In this document: positions 42,653 through 51,043 of the stretch, piece by piece | Layout of the letters: every line of letters starts with the position of its first letter | Numbering within the stretch: the stretch's first letter is position 1 | Assembly: GCF_000420865.1 (NCBI RefSeq) | Contig: NZ_ATVT01000006.1 | Coordinates: 1 to 64,000, forward strand | DNA length: 64,000 nucleotides | Direction of reading: 5' to 3' | Origin: Butyrivibrio sp. XPD2006 | Lineage (GTDB): Bacteria > Bacillota > Clostridia > Lachnospirales > Lachnospiraceae | Position numbers and translations under genes: made by a program | Notes under the pieces: model-generated | The model's database searches: none | What the model saw: the letters and a program-made list of their open reading frames with translations, nothing else | Told to the model about the DNA's origin: nothing

Positions 42653-43228
42653 ATGCCTGACAATATCATCGTTGAGAACTGCTCTCCCACACTGGCTGGG
42701 ATAAAAACAGGGAACATCTTTACTATAGACAGAAGTCTTATTTCCGATATAGGCGAAGAATTTCGCGAACTTAATCAGTGCTTTGCAGGCAAGGGTCTGC
42801 GCGCAATTCCTCTTAAAATTTCTGAAAAAAATGTCCTTATCTATCTCTACAGACCCGACAAACTAAGAGCAGACCTTTCCTGCAAAGAAGCCAGGGATAT
42901 CCTCCTCTCAAAGGGATACAGCTGCGAATCTGTTGAGAGCGACATTGTCCATCTCATCAGGCAGATATGCAGCCAGAACACTTTCCCTCATGAGATAGGT
43001 CTTTTCCTGGGCTATCCTCCTGTGGATGTAAAAGGCTTCATGGAAGATACCAGAAAAGGCGTTAAATGTGTGGGATACTGGAAAGTCTACGGTGATAAAG
43101 AGAAGGCGGAAAAGACCTTTTCCAGCTACAAGAAATGTACAGAAGTATATAAAAAGTGCCTGTCCGGAGGCAGACACTTATCTCAGATGATCGTTAATAC
43201 TACTTGTAACAGATGCGTCGCATCTTAA
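42653..43228 (+). CDS. DUF3793 family protein
   Basis: 191 residues, soluble. Landmarks are ENCSPTLAGIKTGNIF near the start, HEIGLFLGYPPVDVKGF and CVGYWKVYGDKEKAEKTF near the end, typical of DUF3793. Cysteines are frequent (nine or so), which suits a metal- or redox-linked role. The family is often next to iron transport or flavodoxin genes. Exact function is unknown. TTGGGGAG precedes the ATG. Co-transcribed with the Fur-like gene, 12 bases downstream. Confidence 0.85.
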   Translation: MPDNIIVENCSPTLAGIKTGNIFTIDRSLISDIGEEFRELNQCFAGKGLRAIPLKISEKNVLIYLYRPDKLRADLSCKEARDILLSKGYSCESVESDIVHLIRQICSQNTFPHEIGLFLGYPPVDVKGFMEDTRKGVKCVGYWKVYGDKEKAEKTFSSYKKCTEVYKKCLSGGRHLSQMIVNTTCNRCVAS

Positions 43229-43240
43229 AGAAAGGCTGAC

Positions 43241-43483
43241 ATGAGTAACGAATACGTCATTTCCCTGCTAAAAGAGAAGGGATTCAGGATTACAAAACAA
43301 AGAAGACTTATAATAGATATTATTCTTGGCAGTGATGGTGCTTCCTGCAAAGAGATCTATCACAAAGTCATTTCAAAAGACAGCACCGTCGGCACCGCCA
43401 CTGTATACCGTATGATCAGGCTCCTTGAGGATGTCGGGATCCTGAAACACGTCGACATGATCACACTTACCGGCAACTACTAA
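43241..43483 (+). CDS. Short Fur-like DNA-binding protein lacking metal domain
   Basis: 80 residues. It has the winged helix of Fur (RITKQRRLIIDIIL, then GTATVYRMIRLLEDVGIL), but ends where the dimer and metal-binding domain would begin; family members usually run to 130-150 residues. No open frame continues the missing part, and the gene ends 5 bases from the convergent MBL gene. It may be a truncated relic, or a short regulator that binds the box or blocks a full-length Fur. Confidence 0.78.
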   Translation: MSNEYVISLLKEKGFRITKQRRLIIDIILGSDGASCKEIYHKVISKDSTVGTATVYRMIRLLEDVGILKHVDMITLTGNY

Positions 43484-43488
43484 ACAGA

Positions 43489-44307
43489 TCAGAACTCCAT
43501 CTGATAACCGACCTTCATCTGGTATATCTTATCTCCGAGTTCTTCTTTCAAAATGCCGAAGGCACGCCCCTTGGTGCAGTGCCCCGTGCACACATAATCA
43601 ATCCCTGTGTCCATTATCTTACCGGCCACATCTCTTATCTCTTCACCTGATTTGTTGAACAGGTGGAATCCACCGATAAGCCCATATACATGCTTGTCAG
43701 GAAAAGTCTCTTTTACCTCATTTATAATATTGGCAGCTCCGCCATGTGAGCATGAATTGATGATAACAAGGCCCTTATCCGTATCAAGGACAAGGCTCTG
43801 TTCGTGTGAAAAATCATCGGGAACCCAGCGGTGATTCTCTTTTCTGTACATGAGCTCGCGCTTTCCGATCTCCGAAAGCCCCGCGGTCTTGTGAGGGATC
43901 AGGTATGCCCCTTCCATCAGTTCATAGTCGCCCGAAACCATCTCTATCCTGTCGGGATATTTCCTTAGCATGCTTCTGGGAATTCCGATATATTTCCTGA
44001 AAATCTTCATCTTGTGATAGCAGTTTGCAGCCGTACCATCCCTTAAATAAAACTTCGCCTTACTGTTATTCTCAAAGAAAGCCGGGATTCCGTTGGCGTG
44101 GTCATAGTGTGCGTGACTGAGTACGCCGTAGTCAACATCAGCTACATCAAGCCCCAGCTTTTTCATGTTCCCAAGAAACAGCTTGGAAGCTCCGGCATCC
44201 ACCAGGATCTTCTTCCCCCTGAACTCTACCAGCAAGCAAAGTCCCCACTCACCGGTGATGCCTTCGTTTGAAATATTATCTACTACAACTGTAAGTTTTG
44301 TCGTCAT
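43489..44307 (-). CDS. Metallo-beta-lactamase fold hydrolase
   Basis: 272 residues from ATG 44307. HAHYDHANG is the metal motif; INSCSHGGAAN and CTGHCTKG supply further ligands. The opening TVVVDN and the LVDAG strand match the MBL-fold family that includes 7,8-dihydropterin-6-methyl dihydropterin synthase-like proteins (MptA/methanopterin-related). In bacteria the role is uncertain. It converges on the Fur-like gene with a 5-base gap. Confidence 0.85.
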   Translation of the reverse strand: MTTKLTVVVDNISNEGITGEWGLCLLVEFRGKKILVDAGASKLFLGNMKKLGLDVADVDYGVLSHAHYDHANGIPAFFENNSKAKFYLRDGTAANCYHKMKIFRKYIGIPRSMLRKYPDRIEMVSGDYELMEGAYLIPHKTAGLSEIGKRELMYRKENHRWVPDDFSHEQSLVLDTDKGLVIINSCSHGGAANIINEVKETFPDKHVYGLIGGFHLFNKSGEEIRDVAGKIMDTGIDYVCTGHCTKGRAFGILKEELGDKIYQMKVGYQMEF

Positions 44308-44361
44308 GTCTTTTGCCTGCCTCACTCATTGATGTTTTCAAACCATACACTGATTATACCA

Positions 44362-44461
44362 GAGAATTTTGGTCCCTGGGGACGGGGGTAGCGGTCCATT
44401 TATTTGTCCCTGGGGACCAAAAAATGGACCGCTACCCCCGTCCCCAGGGACCAAAATTCTC
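44362..44461. repeat. 100-bp palindrome, copy C of the GGTCCCTGGGGACGG family
   Basis: Perfect 40-base arms 44362-44401 and 44422-44461 with a 20-base spacer. The left arm reads GAGAATTTTGGTCCCTGGGG, then ACGGGGGTAGCGG. The spacer itself contains another GTCCCTGGGGAC. It ends two bases before the AraC stop and probably terminates that transcript. Confidence 0.95.
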
Positions 44462-44463
44462 GG

Positions 44464-45411
44464 TTAGAGCATCGCGGAGTAATTTCTTCTCTTATATTCC
44501 ATGGGGAGGACTTTGTGATATTTAAAGAATGCTTTGGAAAATCTGGACTGGCTCTGGTAGCCCACCTGCTCAGCTATCTCCCCTAGGCTATCTTCGCCCT
44601 TCAGGATGAGCTCTGCAGCTTTTTTCATTCTGATCTCGGATATCATATCCTGATACCCCTTGCCAAAGACCACCCTGCAGTAGTTTTTAAGCGATGACTC
44701 ACTGACGCCGAAAGAGGCAGCAAGTTCCTCAGCCGAGTGCCTCTTCGAAAGGTCTCCGGTGATGATCTCCACAGTCTTTTTGGCGATATCGACCTGAGAA
44801 GGAGTGCAGAAGGTTCTTCGTTTTTCGTCCTTAAACGGCAGGTCGTTCAGCAGAAACAAAAGCCTTACAACATCATTCATAAGGAGCTTCTCGTCAGCTC
44901 CGGAAATAATATCGTCCTTGAAATCCTCCATGCACCTTCTGATCCGCGCGTTCGATACGGTTATGAAGGGAATGCTTCTGTCGCTGAATTTATCCGTAAG
45001 GCCCGAGATCAGCTCTTTTCCCCCGTAAGGAGAAAGCTCTTTTTCCAGGGGTTTCGCAGGAATCACAATCAGCTCAACGCCCTCATACTCAGATGTCGGG
45101 TAAAAGAACGCCTTCCTCCCCTCACAGGAAGTCCCGTAGTCTACGGCAATCTCGTCCCCAACCACAAACGTTGTCGCGCCTTTATTGAGCATCACTTCGC
45201 ACCTGCCGCGAAAGCAGTAATTTATCTTGATGGGCGTAATATCAGCTCCCTGTATGTAGGAAGACTCAAAGACACACTGAGGCAGATCTCTCGACCGGAT
45301 ATTAACATAGCCGGCATAGAGATATTGGCTTAAGATCATCCAGTTCATCTTCCCATCCTGTGCGCTGTCAGCAGCAGGAATGGTATATTCAATGCTCTTA
45401 CACCTTGCCAT
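44464..45411 (-). CDS. AraC-family transcription regulator
   Basis: 315 residues. The first 210 residues are a ligand or sensing domain with no close family name. The C-terminal 100 residues hold two helix-turn-helix motifs (SAEELAASFGVSESSLKNYC and SLGEIAEQVGYQSQSRFSK), then FKYHKVLPMEYKRR. It overlaps the HMA gene by 14 bases and is in one operon with it under box 4. It may control genes of metal or siderophore use; inference only. Confidence 0.9.
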   Translation of the reverse strand: MARCKSIEYTIPAADSAQDGKMNWMILSQYLYAGYVNIRSRDLPQCVFESSYIQGADITPIKINYCFRGRCEVMLNKGATTFVVGDEIAVDYGTSCEGRKAFFYPTSEYEGVELIVIPAKPLEKELSPYGGKELISGLTDKFSDRSIPFITVSNARIRRCMEDFKDDIISGADEKLLMNDVVRLLFLLNDLPFKDEKRRTFCTPSQVDIAKKTVEIITGDLSKRHSAEELAASFGVSESSLKNYCRVVFGKGYQDMISEIRMKKAAELILKGEDSLGEIAEQVGYQSQSRFSKAFFKYHKVLPMEYKRRNYSAML

Positions 45412-45769
45412 AGCAATCAGTCACCTTGTATCCAAGGTCCTCGATCTCTTTTGTGATAACGTCATCATCTATATCCTGCTCGTAACGAACAACAGCCTCT
45501 TTTTTGCGAAGATTGACCCTGGCCGAAACTCCGTCCAGTCTGTTTATGGTGCGTTTCACTCTGTTCGAGCAGTTTTCACAGTGCATTCCGTCTATCTTGA
45601 AGACTCTGGTTTTTATTATGTGGCCGGAGAGCTTTTTATCAGGTTCCTTCTTAACGGAATCGCCGCCTCCGCAGCAACCGCCCTCGCCCTTAAGGTGTTT
45701 GATGCATCCCTTAAGAGCTATAAAAATCACCACCGCCAGTATCACAATGACAATTACATTTGAAAGCAT
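45398..45769 (-). CDS. FeoB-associated Cys-rich membrane domain fused to HMA domain
   Basis: 123 residues. The N-terminal 20 residues are a membrane segment, followed by the Cys/Gly patch GCIKHLKGEGGCCGGG, the pattern of the FeoB-associated Cys-rich membrane protein (PF12669). The C-terminal 70 residues are a heavy-metal-associated domain with the GMHCENC metal site. Such a joining suggests transfer of a metal ion at the inner face of the membrane, perhaps iron or copper. AGGAGG precedes the ATG. First gene of a two-gene operon with the AraC gene. Confidence 0.85.
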   Translation of the reverse strand: MLSNVIVIVILAVVIFIALKGCIKHLKGEGGCCGGGDSVKKEPDKKLSGHIIKTRVFKIDGMHCENCSNRVKRTINRLDGVSARVNLRKKEAVVRYEQDIDDDVITKEIEDLGYKVTDCYGKV

Positions 45770-45818
45770 TTAAGTTCCTCCTGTGGACTTTTTGTCCACG
45801 CTTATTTGACCGCAATAT

Positions 45819-45841
45819 GTTAGCAATCTCTAACAATTATA
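45819..45841 (-). promoter_or_regulatory. HMA promoter with metal box 4
   Basis: Minus-strand -10 TATAAT (45841-45836) is followed at once by the box GTTAGC-AATC-TCTAAC (45819-45834), one base from a perfect palindrome. A -35 is unclear. The box covers the expected start site. Confidence 0.7.
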
Positions 45842-46007
45842 TCAGCCGCACCCCATTTTGAACACCTCTGATTTTATTGAGAAATCTTCTCACTTTCACA
45901 GGCTCTTACTGTATTACTTTCAAAAATCCAAAGTTTTATAATTAATAATTACCTATAAAACCAATTTATATGCACGTTGATAGGTGCGTGCGGAAAGGAA
46001 ACAACAA

Positions 46008-46295
46008 ATGATCAAATGGAATACAATCGGAAAGGTTGCCTGCGGATTTCTGCTCGGAACAACCGGCGTCAAAGTTCTTGGAAGCAAGGATGCCAAGAAG
46101 TGCTACACACATCTGACAGCTGCCGCATACCGCTGCAAAGACTCAGTGATGGAGACTTATACAACCATTAAGGAGAACTGCCAGGATATAAATGCCGATG
46201 CAAAAGAGATAAATGAGGAGCGCTACGCCAAGGAAAGAGAGCAGGAAATTGCCGATGCAAAGGCTGTTCTTGAAAGAGCAGAGGCAGAAGCTTAA
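46008..46295 (+). CDS. Small protein next to P-type ATPase (DUF6110-like)
   Basis: 95 residues from ATG 46008; AAAGGA lies 8 bases upstream. The first 25 residues are weakly hydrophobic (GKVACGFLLGTTGVKVLGS), the rest is a charged helix ending in ADAKAVLERAEAEA. Matches the small proteins seen before this class of P-type ATPase; I recall it as DUF6110. It may be a membrane-bound partner. Separated by 24 bases from the ATPase gene. Confidence 0.75.
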   Translation: MIKWNTIGKVACGFLLGTTGVKVLGSKDAKKCYTHLTAAAYRCKDSVMETYTTIKENCQDINADAKEINEERYAKEREQEIADAKAVLERAEAEA

Positions 46296-46319
46296 GAGCT
46301 CCTGAGAGCGAGGCAACAT

Positions 46320-48395
46320 ATGAAATGTAAGATACTCCACGAATCAAAAGACAGAATGAGAGTCCATGTATACCGGTCACACATGACCCCGGCCGAGGCA
46401 GACAGGCTGGAATACTACCTGGGCTCTTTTGACTATGTAAAAAAGGCGAGCGTAAGTGAACGCACATCAAACGCCATCATATACTATGATGACAGTCACA
46501 GGGAGGATATACTCTCAGCCTTCTCTTCCTTTGACATTGTGAACACGCAGGTGTCTGTGCCGGAGCATACAGGAAGAGAGCTTCGCATAGAATACGAAGA
46601 CAGAATGTTCTTCCACATTGCGCAAAAGCTCATCAGACAGCTGATCATCCCGACTCCCGTAAGACATGCGATAGTACTGTTTAAATCAATCCCGTACATT
46701 CTGAAAGGCCTAAAGACTCTTCTGGAAGGCAAGCTCGAAGTCTCGGTGCTTGATGCAACCAGCATCGCAGTTTCACTCATCCGCGGTGATTATGATACAG
46801 CCGGAAGCGTTATATTCCTTCTGAAAGTCGGCGACATCATGGAGGAGTGGACGCACAAAAAGTCCGTTGATGATCTTGCCAGAACCATGTCCCTCAACGT
46901 TGATAAGGTCTGGATGCTCAGTGATGACGGTCAGGAAGTACTGGTCAATATCTCTGATGTCAAGGAAGGTGACAACATCATTGTCCGCACCGGAAGCATG
47001 ATTCCTCTGGACGGAGCTGTAATGCGCGGCGAAGCCTCAGTAAATCAGGCATCCATGACCGGTGAGTCAGCCCCAGTCCACAAGAGCACAGATGCACTTG
47101 TCTACGCCGGAACTGTTGTCGAAGAGGGCGAACTCACAATAACCGTGCAAAAGACACATGGACTTGGCAGGTATGATCGAATCGTCGCCATGATCGAAGA
47201 ATCCGAGAAGCTTAAGTCAGAGACCGAAGCAAGAGCATCACACCTTGCAGACAGGCTTGTTCCCTACACCTTCGGAGCAACTCTTTTAACCTGGCTTATC
47301 ACCTGGAATGCGACAAAGGCAACTTCAATCCTGATGGTGGATTTCTGCTGTGCACTCAAACTCTCAATGCCAATCGCTGTACTCTCAGCAATGCGAGAAG
47401 CCGGTGATCACAAGATTTCCGTTAAGGGCGGTAAGTTCATGGAAGCTGTGGCAGATGCAACAACAATTGTCTTTGACAAGACCGGCACTCTAACCCACGC
47501 CAATCCAAAGGTTAACGATGTGGTTACTTTCGGTGATAACGACAAAGACGAAATGCTAAGACTTGCAGCGTGCCTCGAGGAACACTACCCCCATTCGATA
47601 GCCAATGCTGTTGTAAAAGCTGCTGACGAGAAGGGACTCACGCACGAAGAGAAGCACACCAAAGCCATCTACATCGTGGCCCACGGCATTTCCAGTACCA
47701 TCGACGGTCAGAAGGTCTGCATAGGCAGCCACCATTTCATATTTGAGGATGAGGGATGTACCATTCCGGAATCGGAGCAGGATAAGTTCGATAAACTGCC
47801 CGATGAGTACTCTCACCTGTACATGGCCATCGGCGGCACATTGGCTGCCGTGATACTGATAGAAGATCCAATAAGGACTGAAGCTCCTGCGGTTATTCAA
47901 AAGCTCAAGGAAGTCGGTTTTGAAAATGTGGTCATGATGACCGGCGACAGTGAAAGAACAGCAAGATCCGTAGCTGCCAAAACAGGCGTGACAAGGTACT
48001 TCTCGGAAGTACTTCCCGAAGACAAGGCAGCTTTCATCAAAGCCGAGCATGAAGCCGGCAGAAAAGTGGTAATGGTTGGTGATGGTATAAACGACTCTCC
48101 CGCTCTCTCAGAGGCCGATGCCGGCATTGCTGTCAGCACCGGTGCATCAATCGCGAGAGAAATCGCCGATATCACCATTTCATCAGAAGACCTCTCAGGT
48201 CTTATAACTTTAAAGAAATTAAGTGCAAAGCTAATGGACAGGATTGATTTCAATTACAGGACCATCATAGGTTTTAACTCACTCCTGATCCTTCTTGGCA
48301 TGTTTGGAGTCCTTACTCCGACAGCCACATCTCTTTTACACAATACTTCTACGGTAGCACTGGGTATAAGAAGCATGACAGATTTACTTGAGTAA
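46320..48395 (+). CDS. Heavy-metal P1B-type ATPase, unusual metal site
   Basis: 691 residues. An N-terminal metal-binding-like domain (about 1-85, no CxxC), membrane segments, MTGESAPVHK, the phosphorylation site DKTGTLT, a divergent HP motif (YPHSIANAVV) and GDGINDSPAL show a P1B ATPase. In the segment that usually holds CPC, it has DFCCALKLSMP, so the metal-binding loop is changed. It may export iron, manganese or another metal. GAGG precedes the ATG. Its 3' end overlaps that of the convergent feoC-like gene by 12 bases. Confidence 0.87.
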   Translation: MKCKILHESKDRMRVHVYRSHMTPAEADRLEYYLGSFDYVKKASVSERTSNAIIYYDDSHREDILSAFSSFDIVNTQVSVPEHTGRELRIEYEDRMFFHIAQKLIRQLIIPTPVRHAIVLFKSIPYILKGLKTLLEGKLEVSVLDATSIAVSLIRGDYDTAGSVIFLLKVGDIMEEWTHKKSVDDLARTMSLNVDKVWMLSDDGQEVLVNISDVKEGDNIIVRTGSMIPLDGAVMRGEASVNQASMTGESAPVHKSTDALVYAGTVVEEGELTITVQKTHGLGRYDRIVAMIEESEKLKSETEARASHLADRLVPYTFGATLLTWLITWNATKATSILMVDFCCALKLSMPIAVLSAMREAGDHKISVKGGKFMEAVADATTIVFDKTGTLTHANPKVNDVVTFGDNDKDEMLRLAACLEEHYPHSIANAVVKAADEKGLTHEEKHTKAIYIVAHGISSTIDGQKVCIGSHHFIFEDEGCTIPESEQDKFDKLPDEYSHLYMAIGGTLAAVILIEDPIRTEAPAVIQKLKEVGFENVVMMTGDSERTARSVAAKTGVTRYFSEVLPEDKAAFIKAEHEAGRKVVMVGDGINDSPALSEADAGIAVSTGASIAREIADITISSEDLSGLITLKKLSAKLMDRIDFNYRTIIGFNSLLILLGMFGVLTPTATSLLHNTSTVALGIRSMTDLLE

Positions 48396-48650
48396 TACCT
48401 CGTACATCTCGCCCATGTTCTTAAACCCGCCCTCCGGCAGGCAGGAACTGCAGCTGTTGCAGCCATCGCTGCTACAACCTCCGCAGTTTCCGCCGCAGCC
48501 GCAGGACATATCTACTTTCTTTATCACTCCGATATTGGTAAGATATTCAACCTGTCTTTTAACATCTTCCACAGAAGTTCCGAGTTCAATGGCAAGAAGC
48601 CTTACCGTCCTGGCATTGCCGTCTCTGAGAAGTTCAATAAGTTCTTTCAT
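48384..48650 (-). CDS. feoC: FeoC-like winged-helix protein
   Basis: 88 residues. The N-terminal 50 residues form a small winged helix (ARTVRLLAIELGTSVEDVKR). A cluster of seven cysteines in CGCGGNCGGCSSDGCNSC follows; FeoC proteins often use such a cluster for an iron-sulphur cofactor that senses iron or oxygen. It is the third gene of the feoABC operon, 19 bases after feoB. The symbol rests on context and pattern. Confidence 0.8.
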   Translation of the reverse strand: MKELIELLRDGNARTVRLLAIELGTSVEDVKRQVEYLTNIGVIKKVDMSCGCGGNCGGCSSDGCNSCSSCLPEGGFKNMGEMYEVLLK

Positions 48651-48669
48651 TTAAGCTCACCCTCATGAT

Positions 48670-50688
48670 TTACCAGATCAGTAATCCAATGTGATATGCG
48701 ATCGTAGCCAGTAAAAGAGCTGTCGCTGTGTAGTAAATTGCAATCCTTGCTGTCCACTTAACAGAAGCAGTCTCCTGATAGGTTGCTGCCAAAGCTACAA
48801 CACAAGGCATGTTGAAGGTTATTGCAAATATGAAAGCAAGAGCCTCAGGCTTTGATACATTTGCAAGAAGGATCTTGCTGAGGTTAGATGCTCTGGATGC
48901 GCCGCTCATAGCTGCATCGAATGCGCCCGAGAGATTCTCTCCTGTAAAGAGTGCACTGATAACACCAATAGCTCCCTCTTTTCCGACGGACGAAGCAATA
49001 AATGCTATGAACATCTGCCATCCAAGACCAAATACTCTGGTAACGGGCTCGATTGCCTGTCCGAATCTTGTAAGGATCGGAATGCTGCCCGGTGTGAATG
49101 AATAGCTGAGCAGCCAGAACAGGCCGCAGACAAGGATTACAACGCTGCTTACTCTCTTGAAGGTATCAACGCATCTTCCGAATACATAGCGTAAAAGCGC
49201 TCCCCACTTGGGTTTGTGATATGGCGGAAGCTCCATGATCATTCCGTAGCGCTCTGACTTTTTAACGAGACGGCCGCCAAATACCAGTGAAGTAAGGTAC
49301 ATGTGCAGGATCATTGTAAGGAGTATCACTGCAACAACCAGTATGGCTCCGGGTCCAAAGAACATTGCAGAGAGCATTGGAACAACCGACCATGCTGCGC
49401 CACATGGAACTGCCCAGGCAAGCGCAATTGTAAGAACCTTCTGTCCCCAGTTATCGATAACTCTCGCTCCTGCTGCACCACCCATGGTACATCCAAAGCT
49501 TACAAGGAATGGCATAACTGATTTTCCCTGAAGTCCGAGCTTACCCATTGTGTTGTCAAAAACATAGGAGATTCGCGCCATGACACCGACTTCCTCCAAA
49601 AGTCCGAAAACAAGCGTAACTCCGAATACAAAGCCCAGCATCTTAAAGACATATGAGAATGACTGAATGATGACTGTGCAAATTGCGGCGATTATGACTT
49701 CAGGACATCCTATTGATGTCAAAAGAGCTGTAACAGGCCCTTTCAGTGCTGCAACGCCTTCACCCACAAACATCAGCGGCAGAGCCGGAATGAATGATGC
49801 AATAAGTCCCAAAAGAACTGTAAGAACAACTGCAGGTTTACCCCAGGTTTTGTTCAGGTATATCTTGTCGAGTTTTGATACGGAGAGCTGATTTTCTTTT
49901 GACTTAACCGAACCCTCCAGCACATCGTCGATCCATCTGAACTTGGCACTGCCCGTAGCTATGGCGCCTTCAGATCTGGCACAGATGGTTTCAATCTTCT
50001 TCATCACATCAGCCGGAAGCTTTTCCTTGAGCTGTTTCATGACTACTCTGTCATTTTCCAGAGCCTTGATAGCCATCCATGTCGATGAAAAACCGTGGAC
50101 GAGATTCTCGGGGATAAGTGCCTTGAGTTCCTCGTAGCCCTCTATCTTCCTGTACTCCTCTTCGATAGCAGCGCTGCTTAAAACAGTCTTTTCCTTGACT
50201 GCACGCTCCATGATCTCATAGTACGGCTCATAATTTTTGGCGTCTGTTGCCGAGAAAAGAAGCACCGGAATGCCAAGCTTTTTCTCAATAGCTTTTACAT
50301 TGATCTCTTTTCCCTGATCTTTGGCAACATCTGCCATATTGAGAACGAGAAAGCTGGGAACTGTGATACCCGCATAGTCCGCAGCCATAAAAAGACTTCT
50401 CTCAAGCTGAGAGCTGTCTGCCAGAATGCAGACTACATCTGCCCTTCCGGAGGCGATGAAGTCCCTTGTGATAACCTCTTCGTCGGAATTGGCTGTGAGG
50501 GAATATGACCCCGGAAGATCCGCCACAGCGCACTCCATTCCTTTATATGTGAAAAAACCTTCTTTCTTTTCTACTGTTTTGCCCGGCCAGTTACCCACGT
50601 GCTGGCGCAATCCCGTAAGGGCATTAAACATGGTTGATTTGCCCGAATTGGGCTGACCTAAAAGAGCAATAGCAACCGCCTGACTCAT
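48670..50688 (-). CDS. feoB: Ferrous iron transporter FeoB
   Basis: 672 residues from ATG 50688, overlapping feoA by 4 bases (ATGA) with GGAGG upstream; the longer frame would overlap most of feoA. G-domain motifs GQPNSGKST, NWPGKTVEKKEG, DLPGSYSL and NMAD at about 10-125 are followed by about 8-10 membrane segments with CGLFWLLSYSF and VGKEGAIGVISALF. It imports Fe2+ using GTP hydrolysis. Central gene of feoABC. Confidence 0.95.
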   Translation of the reverse strand: MSQAVAIALLGQPNSGKSTMFNALTGLRQHVGNWPGKTVEKKEGFFTYKGMECAVADLPGSYSLTANSDEEVITRDFIASGRADVVCILADSSQLERSLFMAADYAGITVPSFLVLNMADVAKDQGKEINVKAIEKKLGIPVLLFSATDAKNYEPYYEIMERAVKEKTVLSSAAIEEEYRKIEGYEELKALIPENLVHGFSSTWMAIKALENDRVVMKQLKEKLPADVMKKIETICARSEGAIATGSAKFRWIDDVLEGSVKSKENQLSVSKLDKIYLNKTWGKPAVVLTVLLGLIASFIPALPLMFVGEGVAALKGPVTALLTSIGCPEVIIAAICTVIIQSFSYVFKMLGFVFGVTLVFGLLEEVGVMARISYVFDNTMGKLGLQGKSVMPFLVSFGCTMGGAAGARVIDNWGQKVLTIALAWAVPCGAAWSVVPMLSAMFFGPGAILVVAVILLTMILHMYLTSLVFGGRLVKKSERYGMIMELPPYHKPKWGALLRYVFGRCVDTFKRVSSVVILVCGLFWLLSYSFTPGSIPILTRFGQAIEPVTRVFGLGWQMFIAFIASSVGKEGAIGVISALFTGENLSGAFDAAMSGASRASNLSKILLANVSKPEALAFIFAITFNMPCVVALAATYQETASVKWTARIAIYYTATALLLATIAYHIGLLIW

Positions 50689-50912
50689 GCTGTCACCTCC
50701 GATACCTCGATCCCCATGCACTCTTTTCTGTTGAGAGCGATCATGGTATCTCTTGAAAATACCAGCATAGGTCTGTTCTTGTCGTTCCGAAGGACTCTCA
50801 CGCTGCATCCCGGTGTGAGTCCGATAGAAGTGATCCTGCTGATAAAGCGCTGATCACCGTTTAAGCTTTTGACTACCGCGTCACTGTTTTGTCTTAGTTC
50901 ACTTAAGCACAT
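50685..50912 (-). CDS. feoA: FeoA, SH3-like iron transport accessory protein
   Basis: 75 residues from ATG 50912; AGGAGG lies 6 to 9 bases upstream and the longer frame runs into the box. The fold shows CLSELRQNSDAVVKSLN and GLTPGCSVRVL, as in FeoA. It supports FeoB and overlaps feoB by four bases. First gene of the feo operon. Confidence 0.93.
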   Translation of the reverse strand: MCLSELRQNSDAVVKSLNGDQRFISRITSIGLTPGCSVRVLRNDKNRPMLVFSRDTMIALNRKECMGIEVSEVTA

Positions 50913-50948
50913 ACAACTCTCCTCCTGCCAAAGGCATTTTGTGTTTTT

Positions 50949-51004
50949 GTTAGCTTTTGCTAACACCTCCACATGATTGTATTTACTGTGCTTCGTTTTT
51001 TCAA
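50949..51004 (-). promoter_or_regulatory. feoA promoter with metal box 5
   Basis: Minus strand: TTGAAA (51004-50999), 17 bases, TACAAT (50981-50976). The perfect palindrome GTTAGC-TTTT-GCTAAC lies downstream at 50949-50964, near the start site. The same box occurs at four further places in the window, so feo is a member of the regulon. Confidence 0.8.
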
Positions 51005-51043
51005 TGTCAAAACAGCATTTTTAGCTCTTTTAGCAACGGATTT

